A DNA stretch of 64,000 nt, taken from assembly GCF_003096695.1 (NCBI RefSeq), contig NZ_QEKY01000011.1, positions 1 to 64,000 of the forward strand, in the 5' to 3' direction. The notes under the pieces were generated by a model, which was given only the letters and a program-made list of their open reading frames with translations, searched no databases and was not told the origin of the DNA. The translations under genes and the position numbers were made by a program. The DNA is from Porphyromonas loveana. GTDB taxonomy: Bacteria; Bacteroidota; Bacteroidia; Bacteroidales; Porphyromonadaceae. Of the stretch, positions 46,131 through 58,396 are shown one piece after another; position 1 is the stretch's first letter, and the number at the start of each line of letters is the position of its first letter.

Positions 46131-48161
46131 ATGACTCGGCGCACACCGAAGAAAGAAAAGCAGGCTGCACACACGATCGATCCCGCCAACGAAGAGATGG
46201 GTCATGTGCTCAACCTCATCGAACGTACCGGTCAGAGCGTCTTCCTGACGGGCAAGGCCGGCACGGGTAAGTCCACCCTCTTGCGCCACATCCGCGACAC
46301 CACACGTAAGAAGCACGTCGTTCTGGCTCCAACAGGACTGGCGGCACTCAACGTCGGCGGGCAGACCATCCACTCCTTTTTCAAGCTGCCACTGCGCCCC
46401 ATTCCGCCCGACGATCCGGACTTGAACACCCGCGACAAGCGCGTGTACGACGTATTCCGCTACACTCACGAGCATCGCAAGCTGATCCGCAGCCTCGACC
46501 TCATCATCATCGACGAGGTATCCATGGTGCGAGCCGATATGATTGATGCCATGGACAAGCTCCTGCGCGTCTATACGGGACACCCGGCCATGCCTTTCGG
46601 TGGCGTACAAATGCTCTTCGTGGGCGACCTTTACCAGCTCGAACCCGTAGTAACGACCGACGATGCCGACATCCTCAAGCGCTTCTACCCCAATCCCTTC
46701 TTTTTCTCTTCCGAAGCCTTCCAAAACACCCCGCTCGTCACCATCGAACTGACCAAAGTCTATCGACAGACGGAGCAGGCCTTCGTTCAAGTGCTGGATC
46801 GAATCCGTTCGGGCACACTCACCGACAAAGACCTCCGACACATCAACAGCCGCGTCGAACGCGACTACCACGCCCCCAAAGACGAACTGGTCATTACCCT
46901 TGCGACCAAGCGCCGCCACGTCAGCTACATCAACGAACAACGACTGGCGCAGCTGCCCGCCGCTCCCATCAGCTTCTTCGGCGAGATCGACGGCGACTTC
47001 CCCTCCTCCTCCCTCCCCACAGAGGAAGAACTTATCCTCAAGGAGGAAGCGCAGGTCATATTCGTCTCCAACGACAAAGACCGCCGCTGGGTCAATGGCA
47101 CCCTCGGCATTGTTGCCGGATTCAGCGAGGACGGAGAGACCATCGACATCTGCCTCAGCAGTGGCGAAGTCGTAAGTGTAGAGCGATGCATCTGGGACAA
47201 TAAGCGCTTCTCCTACGACGAGAAGACCAAGAAAGTAGAGGAAGAAGTCCTGGGGCGTTTCATCCAGTTTCCTCTCAAACTCGCTTGGGCCATCACCGTC
47301 CATAAGAGTCAGGGGCTCACTTTCGACCGCGTCATCATCGACTTTTCCAAAGGCGTTTTCGCCAGTGGCCAAGCCTACGTAGCCTTGAGCCGCTGCCGTT
47401 CGCTGGAGGGGATGGTGCTACGTGCCCCGCTCCACAAGCGCGACGTCATCGTCCGTCGCGAGATAGTCGATTTCTATTCGCACGCCAACGATCGCCGACT
47501 CATTGACGATTCGTTCCGGAAGGCCGAGGCCGAGCAGGCATACATTCAAGCCCTTCGGCTGTGGAATGCACATCGATATACCGAGGCGGTGGGCACCTTC
47601 TCCCAGGCGCTCACACAGAAAAACGAATTGGGCAATCCACTCTTTCGCCGAATCCTCATGAGCAAGCTGCTCGAGGTAGAGCAGCTGCGCCAACGCGAAG
47701 AGAATCTGCGCAGAGAGAAGGCGGAGCAACGGGAGATTATGCGCCGACTGGCGAAAGAGTATGTGCTCATGGGCAACGACTGTATAACAGAAGCCGGCGA
47801 TGCTCACGCCGCCATACGCTCCTACGATAAAGCCTTGACGCTCTACCCCGACTATGTTGAAGTCTTGGTGATGAAGGGGCAGGCCTATGCCCGCCTCAAC
47901 GAGATCACGAATGCACTCACCGCCCTCAACCAAGCCACGACCTTAGCCCCCATGGACTTTAATGCCCACCTCACCCACGGCGAAGTGCTGGAGAAGTTTG
48001 GCTATCAGACCGAAGCCCTCGAAGCCTATCGCAGAGCCGACGACATTAACCCGAAGAATCGCACCCTCCTGAAGCGTCTCATTTCCCTATGCGAAGAGCT
48101 GGAGGACGAAGACAGAGCTGCATGGTACCGTGCCCGACTCCGTAACCTCCGAAAGTCATAA
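46131..48161 (+). CDS. PIF1/RecD-like helicase with C-terminal TPR repeats
   Basis: 676 residues. The AAA-type SF1 helicase domain has Walker A LTGKAGTGKSTLLRHI (about residue 38), Walker B LDLIIIDEVSMVR, the GVQMLFVGDLYQLEP motif and a UvrD/PIF1-like C-terminal HKSQGLTFDRVIIDF ... YVALSRCRSLEG. About 240 further residues form a coiled segment (LEVEQLRQREENLRREKAEQRE) and three TPRs (AAIRSYDKALTLYPDYVEVLVMKG). PIF1-like enzymes unwind forked DNA and G-quadruplexes; the TPRs should bind a partner. It ends 34 bp before the first decayed CRISPR repeat; cooperation with CRISPR is not implied. Confidence 0.85.
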   Translation: MTRRTPKKEKQAAHTIDPANEEMGHVLNLIERTGQSVFLTGKAGTGKSTLLRHIRDTTRKKHVVLAPTGLAALNVGGQTIHSFFKLPLRPIPPDDPDLNTRDKRVYDVFRYTHEHRKLIRSLDLIIIDEVSMVRADMIDAMDKLLRVYTGHPAMPFGGVQMLFVGDLYQLEPVVTTDDADILKRFYPNPFFFSSEAFQNTPLVTIELTKVYRQTEQAFVQVLDRIRSGTLTDKDLRHINSRVERDYHAPKDELVITLATKRRHVSYINEQRLAQLPAAPISFFGEIDGDFPSSSLPTEEELILKEEAQVIFVSNDKDRRWVNGTLGIVAGFSEDGETIDICLSSGEVVSVERCIWDNKRFSYDEKTKKVEEEVLGRFIQFPLKLAWAITVHKSQGLTFDRVIIDFSKGVFASGQAYVALSRCRSLEGMVLRAPLHKRDVIVRREIVDFYSHANDRRLIDDSFRKAEAEQAYIQALRLWNAHRYTEAVGTFSQALTQKNELGNPLFRRILMSKLLEVEQLRQREENLRREKAEQREIMRRLAKEYVLMGNDCITEAGDAHAAIRSYDKALTLYPDYVEVLVMKGQAYARLNEITNALTALNQATTLAPMDFNAHLTHGEVLEKFGYQTEALEAYRRADDINPKNRTLLKRLISLCEELEDEDRAAWYRARLRNLRKS

Positions 48162-48195
48162 CTCTTATGCAAGTAGCTTAACAATGCAGCACCTC

Positions 48196-51116
48196 TACTA
48201 TGGAAATTCAAGGTGCAATTGGAAGCCTTGCATTCACTTGTCTTTCCTGTCTTGTTACGCAGTTTAATTCCTAGTATGGTGCAATTGGAAGTTCCCCTTG
48301 AGGAACACGAAGGGTACCCGCAATATCGTTTTAATTCCTATATGGTGCAATTGGAAGTTTCCTCGCTCACGATGTGCAGCTGCTGCAACATCGTTTTAAT
48401 TCCTATATGGTGCAATTGGAAGGGATAAAGGCAGAGTATATAGCGTCTATGCCTGCTGGTTTTAATTCCTATATGGTGCAATTGGAAGCGTTGGGCTGCA
48501 AGAGTTCGTTGATAGTCCTCTTACGTTTTAATTCCTATATGGTGCAATTGGAAGAGCGGGGGCAAACACTGCCCAGTCTGTGCCCTTCAGTTTTAATTCC
48601 TATATGGTGCAATTGGAAGACCGATACAAAATTTCAAAGAACGCCAATACTCGTGTTTTAATTCCTATATGGTGCAATTGGAAGCTACTGAATTAAGTAT
48701 AGTTGAGTTCAGTCCAGCCTGTTTTAATTCCTATATGGTGCAATTGGAAGGCCCGCATTTCGCTATTCTCTTTTTGCACCTTCACAGTTTTAATTCCTAT
48801 ATGGTGCAATTGGAAGGCTCCTGTATCAGATTAGCCTCCATCATGTAGCGGAGTTTTAATTCCTATATGGTGCAATTGGAAGCAAAGAGCGTAATAAAAA
48901 ACCTCGGAATGCAACCGGTTTTAATTCCTATATGGTGCAATTGGAAGTAAATACGGTGTTGAGATACAGCTGCTCGATAGTGGGTTTTAATTCCTATATG
49001 GTGCAATTGGAAGGCCTTTCCCCATCCGCTTGTATTATCATCTGTGTTGTTTTAATTCCTATATGGTGCAATTGGAAGTCGATCTTGTGCGCGCTGACGG
49101 ATCTTCACCGGAAGGTTTTAATTCCTATATGGTGCAATTGGAAGAAGATAACGGTAGTCGCCAAACATAATTACATCATCGTTTTAATTCCTATATGGTG
49201 CAATTGGAAGTGCCGCGGCAATGGCGTCGCGGGCCTGCAGGATGGTTTTAATTCCTATATGGTGCAATTGGAAGCTTTTCGACCGCAAGCGCCTCTTCAG
49301 CCTTGGCCTGTTTTAATTCCTATATGGTGCAATTGGAAGAGTTTGCGCCGACGCCGATCGGCAGCGACAGATTGGTTTTAATTCCTATATGGTGCAATTG
49401 GAAGAGGCGGTGGCAGACTTTATCGGCCTATCCGGGCAAAGTTTTAATTCCTATATGGTGCAATTGGAAGAGTCAACGACCTCTCTGATCAGACCGATGA
49501 CCTCAAGTTTTAATTCCTATATGGTGCAATTGGAAGAGAATACGATGAGCAGTTAGCAGAAGAGAATGCGCAGTTTTAATTCCTATATGGTGCAATTGGA
49601 AGCGTACGCGTACACGCTGTATATGCAGCAAGTACCACGTTTTAATTCCTATATGGTGCAATTGGAAGCGCGATCGACGATGTTATCGAGGTGCTGAGCC
49701 GCTTGTTTTAATTCCTATATGGTGCAATTGGAAGTTCCCTGAAGCTCAGTATGAGCTTGTAGGATTCACCGTTTTAATTCCTATATGGTGCAATTGGAAG
49801 CGGTATCATGCAATACAAACCGCATCCGGTCACTACGTTTTAATTCCTATATGGTGCAATTGGAAGAAGTGTTTTACGACAGAATTAGACCCAGACACCA
49901 CAGTTTTAATTCCTATATGGTGCAATTGGAAGTGCTTGATGGCGTGTTGTCGTTGTCAGCTTGTATTTGTTTTAATTCCTATATGGTGCAATTGGAAGTC
50001 GACATCGTAGTAAGCGATATGTGCGCCCTCCTGTTTTAATTCCTATATGGTGCAATTGGAAGTTCCTCACTGATTGATTGAAGGGTTGGTTGTTGTATGT
50101 TTTAATTCCTATATGGTGCAATTGGAAGTTCTTCATATTTGACTCTGACAGCAGGAAGGAACGTTTTAATTCCTATATGGTGCAATTGGAAGTCTTCAGC
50201 TCCTCAATCAAGGCTTCTGCATACTCTAGTTTTAATTCCTATATGGTGCAATTGGAAGGACAAAGCAAGTCAGCACAGCTCCTGACCCTTATAGAGTTTT
50301 AATTCCTATATGGTGCAATTGGAAGCTTAGCATATCCCTTTACCGATTCCGATTCGATAAAGTTTTAATTCCTATATGGTGCAATTGGAAGATATCACAG
50401 AATTCAGCGGAGAATTTTAATTTTCATGTTTTAATTCCTATATGGTGCAATTGGAAGGCTCCATCCCGACATCGTAGAATCGTTCCTCATCACGTTTTAA
50501 TTCCTATATGGTGCAATTGGAAGGCTTGCGTTGCTTGGCGCGCTCGTCATCGCTCAGTTGTTTTAATTCCTATATGGTGCAATTGGAAGCCGTGCCAACG
50601 ACAACCAACCAATCAGTAAAAAATAGTTTTAATTCCTATATGGTGCAATTGGAAGGATCCAGGAACTGATGATAGAGGAGTTCAAGAAGGTGTTTTAATT
50701 CCTATATGGTGCAATTGGAAGTACAAACGCTACTACAACGGTAAAGAGCTTTCTACCGTTTTAATTCCTATATGGTGCAATTGGAAGCGAGCATGAAGCC
50801 ACAACACCGAAGCGATACGTCTAGTTTTAATTCCTATATGGTGCAATTGGAAGGTCTGAGACTGTTCCGTCCGCATTCTTCCACTTGCGTTTTAATTCCT
50901 ATATGGTGCAATTGGAAGCAAGAGGCGCAAGAAATGCTGAAGGAGGAGTAATGAGTTTTAATTCCTATATGGTGCAATTGGAAGCAGAGTGCGAGACGAA
51001 GCGTTCGCATTCAGCAAATTGTTTTAATTCCTATATGGTGCAATTGGAAGTGTCCATAGTGATGCGCCCACCTACGATAATCGGCTGTTTTAATTCCTAT
51101 ATGGTGCAATTGGAAG
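48196..51116 (-). CRISPR. CRISPR array, 43 consensus repeats plus 2 decayed, type I-B-like
   Basis: 30-bp repeat written on the plus strand as GTTTTAATTCCTAT, then ATGGTGCAATTGGAAG. Consensus copies run from 48328 to 51116 with a period of 64-67 bp; spacers are 34-37 bp, mostly 36. Two decayed copies stand at the left end: 48262-48291 (rearranged first half) and 48196-48225 (first half lost). Decay at the left, cas2 at the right, and a minus-strand repeat ending GGAATTAAAAC (like the I-B crRNA handle) together show that the leader is at the right and transcription is on the minus strand. The ORFs seen here (FNSYMVQLE, IPIWCNWK) are repeat artefacts. No two spacers look the same by eye; targets cannot be identified here. 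Confidence 0.99.
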
Positions 51117-51120
51117 TGGT

Positions 51121-51152
51121 CAAATGTACATGTTATTTTGCTGATGTACAAA
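51121..51152 (-). promoter_or_regulatory. CRISPR leader promoter next to the first repeat
   Basis: On the minus strand TTTG (51149-51152), a spacer of exactly 20 bp and TACATTTG (51121-51128) match the Bacteroidetes consensus perfectly. The box ends four bases from the first repeat, so transcription should begin at about 51114, inside that repeat. The rest of the leader (to 51360) carries two more TGTACA-containing motifs (GATGTACAA at 51143 and 51199) but no ORF. Confidence 0.75.
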
Positions 51153-51360
51153 GGGATTGGCGATAGGATAGACATCGTTTGAGGACACAAAAAGTCGTCG
51201 ATGTACAATCCTAAGAAAAACCGTGAAGCACGACAACTGGCCTATAAAGCTGATTATCAATCATTTCAAAGAACGATTTGCCTTCGAGTCTCAGGAAATG
51301 AAATATAAAACAGAGGCTTCGACGAACAGAGATTGGCAAAAAGAATCTTACAGCACTGAT

Positions 51361-51624
51361 TCAGAGAAAGATATCCGTTGAGGCTCGCTCTTTGCCAAGG
51401 ATTTCTTTTTCCAACCATCGTTCCTGACGAGAAACAAAGATGATGAGGCTATCCACCTCTTTATCCATGAGTTTGGTAGCCTTGCTCTTCAACTCTAAAA
51501 GTTTGACATCCGACAGTTCGCCCTCGAAGACCGAATTCTGTATCCAGTTCAGATACTTCCTACAGAGTTTCAGCATTTTACCGACACGTTTCTCTCCCAT
51601 GTCATACACTAAGATAATATACAT
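51361..51624 (-). CDS. cas2: CRISPR adaptation protein Cas2
   Basis: 87 residues with the Cas2 ferredoxin-like fold: MYIILVYDMGEKRVGKML with the conserved early Asp, then RKYLNWIQNSVFEGELSD and VDSLIIFVSRQ. It bridges two Cas1 dimers in the spacer-integration complex. I set the start at ATG 51624, which overlaps the cas1 stop (TGATG); upstream TTG and GTG codons would add two residues. Confidence 0.95.
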   Translation of the reverse strand: MYIILVYDMGEKRVGKMLKLCRKYLNWIQNSVFEGELSDVKLLELKSKATKLMDKEVDSLIIFVSRQERWLEKEILGKERASTDIFL

Positions 51625-52640
51625 CACCAATACATCTTAAAGGGTTGATACTCCTCCATCCCGAGTATATCTTTTGCGATCTTATAACACTCAAGCTTGA
51701 TGAGGTGCCTGTAACTAACAACACGACTCAGTTTACGATGTTGAATGGTCTCGCTGAGTTTCTCTTCAAACGCCTGCACGAATAGTTTCTTTCCTGCAGG
51801 GTTGAGGACGCACCGATTCAGCTGCTTATCGAAGTGCTTTGCTTGGATGATTCGTTTATTCATCACTTTGAAAATCGTACGATCGACAAGTATCGGTTTG
51901 AAGATTTCCGATATATCCAGACAAAGAGAGTAACGTCTCTCCCCAGGTGTGTGCAAAAAACTGATCGTAGGATTCAACTGACTCTGATGGATCGCTTTCA
52001 GGCAGAGTGTATAGCACATCATGTTTCCGAACGAAATGAGAGCATTCACTTCGTTCTGAGGTGGCTGTTTACTCCGTGCGCCCATTTCGAAAGGATCAAT
52101 AATGAGATTAAATGCATCGTAATACGCCTGACGGATATTACCCTCAATCCCCATTAAGCTTTCCACCGTTGTCGTCTCTTCAATACGGGAAGAATATTTC
52201 TCTATCTGCTCCATCATGGGATACATATCCTTTCCTCGATTATTATAGTAGGCCAAGTTCTTTTGCATATTAAACGCAGCTCCGGCAATGAACTTCCGAG
52301 CCAAATGCATCCGTTTCTTCTTATCCTTATGAGCAGACGCTTGAGCTAAGAGCATCTTACCGGAAAGCAAGAAGTCACGCGGCATGAAAGAACCTGTGTA
52401 ATTCTCATAATAATCAAAGAAATGAACAGCAATGTCATTACTGCCGAGGAAGTTATACAAGCTACTATTAGCCCTAAGAGAGCCAAAGACATAGAAGTCG
52501 CTGATCCCTTCGACAGGAATGTAACGAGCCTGTCCCGGATGTTCGACACCATTCTCTCCTTCTTCTATCGGAAGGAACCGAAGCGTGTTGTCCTTTCGCG
52601 ACAACTCCCCGGGATTGAACAGATAATAGGTCTTTTTCAT
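51624..52640 (-). CDS. cas1: CRISPR integrase Cas1
   Basis: 338-residue Cas1 of the I-B type. It starts MKKTYYLFNPGELSRKDNTL. The core carries the metal ligands: Glu in MGIEGNIRQAYYD, His in NPTISFLHTPGERR and Asp in YSLCLDISEIFKP. Integrates new spacers at the leader end. Start at ATG 52640 because it overlaps the cas4 stop as ATGA and matches family N-termini; the longer ORF from 52661 is not needed. Confidence 0.97.
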   Translation of the reverse strand: MKKTYYLFNPGELSRKDNTLRFLPIEEGENGVEHPGQARYIPVEGISDFYVFGSLRANSSLYNFLGSNDIAVHFFDYYENYTGSFMPRDFLLSGKMLLAQASAHKDKKKRMHLARKFIAGAAFNMQKNLAYYNNRGKDMYPMMEQIEKYSSRIEETTTVESLMGIEGNIRQAYYDAFNLIIDPFEMGARSKQPPQNEVNALISFGNMMCYTLCLKAIHQSQLNPTISFLHTPGERRYSLCLDISEIFKPILVDRTIFKVMNKRIIQAKHFDKQLNRCVLNPAGKKLFVQAFEEKLSETIQHRKLSRVVSYRHLIKLECYKIAKDILGMEEYQPFKMYW

Positions 52641-53146
52641 ATCTCTTCTCCAGAAAAGCAAAATTCATAATAGCTACAATTCTTACAGATACGCGATTCA
52701 AGTACGGGCGGACATGTTTCTTGATTCATTATTCGGCGTATCTCCTCCTCAACATCCCTTATTCGCTCACGATCAATTTCAGAAAGCACCACCTCCTCTC
52801 GTTTTCTTAATGTCGGATATTCCAAGACTCCGGTCGCCCCATACACGCCATTACGTTCCAAGACATAGAGATAGTAGAGGAGCTGCATCCTATGAGCCGA
52901 AGAAATCTTATTTGATTTTTTGACCTCATGAACAACCTTATTCCTGGCATCGTAGAAATCTATCTTGATTCCGTCCAGCTCTAACTCCTCATACCTCTCC
53001 GACCGTTGAGGATAAGTTGTTTCGTGAATCAACTTTCCTTCATACACTAAGTCCGACGTATGCTCCATAGTAACTCCGGAAGAAAACAACCACAACTTTC
53101 TATGGCACACCTGATAATAGTTGAAGTGCGTGCCTGTAACCATCAT
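52637..53146 (-). CDS. cas4: CRISPR exonuclease Cas4
   Basis: RecB-like nuclease, 169 residues from ATG 53146 (MMVTGTHFNYYQVCHRKLWLF). It has the first Fe-S cysteine in YQVCHRKLW, the nuclease Asp and E-x-K in IKIDFYDARNKVVHEVKKSN, the QLLYYLYVLERNGV helix and the terminal cysteines CPPVLESRICKNCSYYEFC. It trims prespacers and helps select PAMs. The ORF is open back to a GTG at 53254 that overlaps the cas7 stop as GTGA; that longer form would add 36 residues unlike Cas4, but coupling is possible. Confidence 0.92.
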   Translation of the reverse strand: MMVTGTHFNYYQVCHRKLWLFSSGVTMEHTSDLVYEGKLIHETTYPQRSERYEELELDGIKIDFYDARNKVVHEVKKSNKISSAHRMQLLYYLYVLERNGVYGATGVLEYPTLRKREEVVLSEIDRERIRDVEEEIRRIMNQETCPPVLESRICKNCSYYEFCFSGEEI

Positions 53147-53250
53147 AATAAAGGGAATGGAATAGTACGACAAAATGGCACACATTACCCCGAGAGATGG
53201 TGTATCAGAAAACGGATCTATTTCTGACACACCGCCCAAGGGGTTGTTTT

Positions 53251-54360
53251 TCACAACTGCTTCTCATAGTCAAAAGCCTGCATCTTCTTAATCAGGCTCT
53301 CCACCGCCGCATCAAGCGCATCCGCGCTTTCATTTTCGACGATTACATGTGCTGCACAAGGGAGAGTGACGAAGACCTCTGCTCCGGCTTTTTCGTCCAC
53401 TATCGGCTTGGCCTTCGGCCTCTCAGTACCATCATCTATGAGTTTGGCTCGAATTGCTCCAGCCTGTGCATTTGCGTTGTCACTAATCGCCACAGCCAAT
53501 GTTTCCATCAAACTAAAGGTACGGGCTTGGTTAGAGGTGATACGCCAATTGATGAGAGCGTGAGCCAAGGCCGGAATTATCTTTTCGCGCTCCTCTTTGC
53601 AAAGGGTCCAACAGTCTCCAAATATATTTTTGCTTCTTACCCACTTTTTCGAATCTAATTTGATTGTTTGTGGTAAATCATGAATAGAAACAGAGAAGAG
53701 AGTACGCAAATCAATTGCAACATCATAGACGAATAGGCCAGAAGCTCTGCCTTTATTTTGTATCCATTTTCGGTATAGATCTCGATGAGTGTTGTCCAAA
53801 ATACTTTGTACTTCTTCTTCACTCAGGAGATCTCCATTTGCATCCCTGATTTTTACTTGATGTAAATCTTTATTGTCAGATCTGTCGAATGATATATTTT
53901 CTTCATGGTAACCGACCAAAAGAGGGTGTAATGGCACCATTGCAGAGATAGAGAGAGGGCTTCTCCGCTTTCTAACACTGCTATCCTTTGCGTCCGCATC
54001 ATCCGTATTTTTTTTCTTCTTTTTCTTATCATCATTATCCTTAGCAAACATCCAACCTCCAATAAGTTGATCTGGATAATTGGGGTCGCATTGAGATAAA
54101 ACTTCTGCCTCACTGAGTTTAGGCTGCTTAAAAACAAAGGTTACACTGCTCCGCTGAACATTAAGGGCAGATAACAACTCTTCCATGATACTACGCTTCA
54201 CCTGTTGTCCACTTGAATAAGGGAGTTTTCTACTGCCCGAGGTGTAGTTGCTGTATATTGGATCGTAGAAAAACTTCTGCTCCTTTTCCACGCAAAATAC
54301 AGAAAGAGGAATACTCTTTAATCCTCTGAGATAGAGGATCGGCTGTCCATTTTTATCCAT
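53251..54360 (-). CDS. cas7: Cas7 (Csp1, PGING subtype) crRNA backbone protein
   Basis: 369 residues, DevR/Cas7 fold. The family N-terminus is LYLRGLKSIPLSVFCVEKEQ. Towards the C-terminus come NWRITSNQARTFSLMETLAVAI and VFVTLPCAAHVIVENES. Several copies coat the crRNA spacer in Cascade. Residues about 110-130 form a charged insert DNDDKKKKKKNTDDADAKD, encoded by long A runs, probably a surface loop. Placed between cas8 and cas4, 11 bp after cas8, stop overlapping the long cas4 ORF. The Csp1 label is from memory of the P. gingivalis subtype. Confidence 0.85.
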   Translation of the reverse strand: MDKNGQPILYLRGLKSIPLSVFCVEKEQKFFYDPIYSNYTSGSRKLPYSSGQQVKRSIMEELLSALNVQRSSVTFVFKQPKLSEAEVLSQCDPNYPDQLIGGWMFAKDNDDKKKKKKNTDDADAKDSSVRKRRSPLSISAMVPLHPLLVGYHEENISFDRSDNKDLHQVKIRDANGDLLSEEEVQSILDNTHRDLYRKWIQNKGRASGLFVYDVAIDLRTLFSVSIHDLPQTIKLDSKKWVRSKNIFGDCWTLCKEEREKIIPALAHALINWRITSNQARTFSLMETLAVAISDNANAQAGAIRAKLIDDGTERPKAKPIVDEKAGAEVFVTLPCAAHVIVENESADALDAAVESLIKKMQAFDYEKQL

Positions 54361-54371
54361 ACCTATTTTTA

Positions 54372-55661
54372 TTAAATCATTATGTAGTGAATTTTTGTTA
54401 GTCCGATGAAATAAGGAACATTCTCTGCAGGCATATCATGAATTATTTTGCTGATATCCATAATAATCTTCCTTTCTTTTATCTCTGCGTCTTTGAGGAT
54501 TGGGATCAGCCTCCAGACAAAAGCACGCTTTGAAGGATGAGACAATAGTTCTTCAATGGCATTGTCTCGATTTGTTCGATCTTCCCCATGTCCCTGTTCA
54601 AAGGAACGTAGAGCTTGGGCAAATTCCTTTGCCTTGCTCCATAATTCTTCGTTGCTAAGCATAGCTAATAACCAGATTTGATATGTTTGAACCTTTATTC
54701 TTTTCTCATTATCAGTTTTATATGACGGGATTCTCCCATTGTCCATGATTGCTTTTAGGCCTTTGGGTTCCAATGCCTTTATCCCGATCTCTCCTCCTCT
54801 ACAAGCAAGAGAAAAACCATGAGCTGTCCCCAACAGGCGCATCGCCTCATCACTCTTATCTGCGCCGAAGTAGCGCACATACAGCTGATGAGCGTTGCGG
54901 ATGGGAGACAAAGCAAAGGGAATAAAGCCGACTGTCGTATTAGTCTGACCAATATTATATACGTACCCCATCATCTTGGGATCTGAGAAATGACGGCTGA
55001 TAGCGACCAATAGCTCCCCCCAGGGCAAGGTATCGATGCCCATCAAGCCATCTTTCTCCAGAATGGCAACATTAATGATCTCGGAAGTGTCAATGGGGTT
55101 ATATTTCTTATTTAACCATTGAGCATTCCACGTATTGATCTGATTCCCTTTCATTTTCGGAGTCGTATTCAGGAATCCACGATAGACTTTCCAACCTTCG
55201 AAAATATCCAATAACAATTCCGGTTTATCAAAGAGGATAGTCAGCCCCCCTTCCACTCCTACGCCTAATCCGGCTCCTATCCAAGAGAGATAGCTTTCCG
55301 CCGGATCGATCTGCTCTTGTGGGATGGATATTTGTCCTGAAGTAGTGGACAAAGTATCGATAGAAGGATAGCCGACGGCTATACTCGCATCGGCAAGTCC
55401 TGTGTCTATTTTATCTATGAATTTTCTGAGTCGCTCCTCTCGTCTTTCGGCTGTTTCAAAAGGTTTCTTCCCTAAAATCATGTCCTTCCAAGAGAGCTTG
55501 GGATTTTCAAAGGGAGAATTGCCGGCCGTCATCAGATACTTCTCTTCTTTGAAAAAAAGAGGATAGTAAATCTCCATAAAGAAGTCCTTGGGAGCGTAGG
55601 CGGTTCCGTTTTTTTCGTTGTACGCTTGTAAGAATATCTTACCGATAACAGATGTCACCAT
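54372..55661 (-). CDS. cas8: Cascade large subunit Cas8 (Csp2-like, PGING subtype)
   Basis: 429 residues in the slot of the Cas8 large subunit, between cas3 and cas7. The sequence shows FLQAYNEKNGTAYAPKDFFMEIYYPLFFK near the start and a GAGLGVGVEGG loop near residue 145. No CxxC pairs are seen, unlike Cst1/Csh1-type Cas8. Cas8 recognises the PAM and recruits Cas3. The call rests mainly on gene order plus recollection of the Csp2 family from P. gingivalis; without a search it remains the least certain cas gene. Confidence 0.72.
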   Translation of the reverse strand: MVTSVIGKIFLQAYNEKNGTAYAPKDFFMEIYYPLFFKEEKYLMTAGNSPFENPKLSWKDMILGKKPFETAERREERLRKFIDKIDTGLADASIAVGYPSIDTLSTTSGQISIPQEQIDPAESYLSWIGAGLGVGVEGGLTILFDKPELLLDIFEGWKVYRGFLNTTPKMKGNQINTWNAQWLNKKYNPIDTSEIINVAILEKDGLMGIDTLPWGELLVAISRHFSDPKMMGYVYNIGQTNTTVGFIPFALSPIRNAHQLYVRYFGADKSDEAMRLLGTAHGFSLACRGGEIGIKALEPKGLKAIMDNGRIPSYKTDNEKRIKVQTYQIWLLAMLSNEELWSKAKEFAQALRSFEQGHGEDRTNRDNAIEELLSHPSKRAFVWRLIPILKDAEIKERKIIMDISKIIHDMPAENVPYFIGLTKIHYIMI

Positions 55662-55673
55662 ATATGTTTGCGT

Positions 55674-58378
<2,705 letters not shown>

Positions 58379-58396
58379 CTCAGTATCTCTCCTTAA

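Noticed and set aside
46092-47372. 426-codon minus-strand ORF opposite the PIF1-like helicase
   Set aside because: Acidic, low-complexity mirror of a conserved helicase frame; no recognisable domain.
48213-51208. Several ORFs of 60-150 codons within the CRISPR array on both strands
   Set aside because: Their translations are the 30-bp repeat read in different frames (FNSYMVQLE, IPIWCNWK), with spacers between; they are artefacts.
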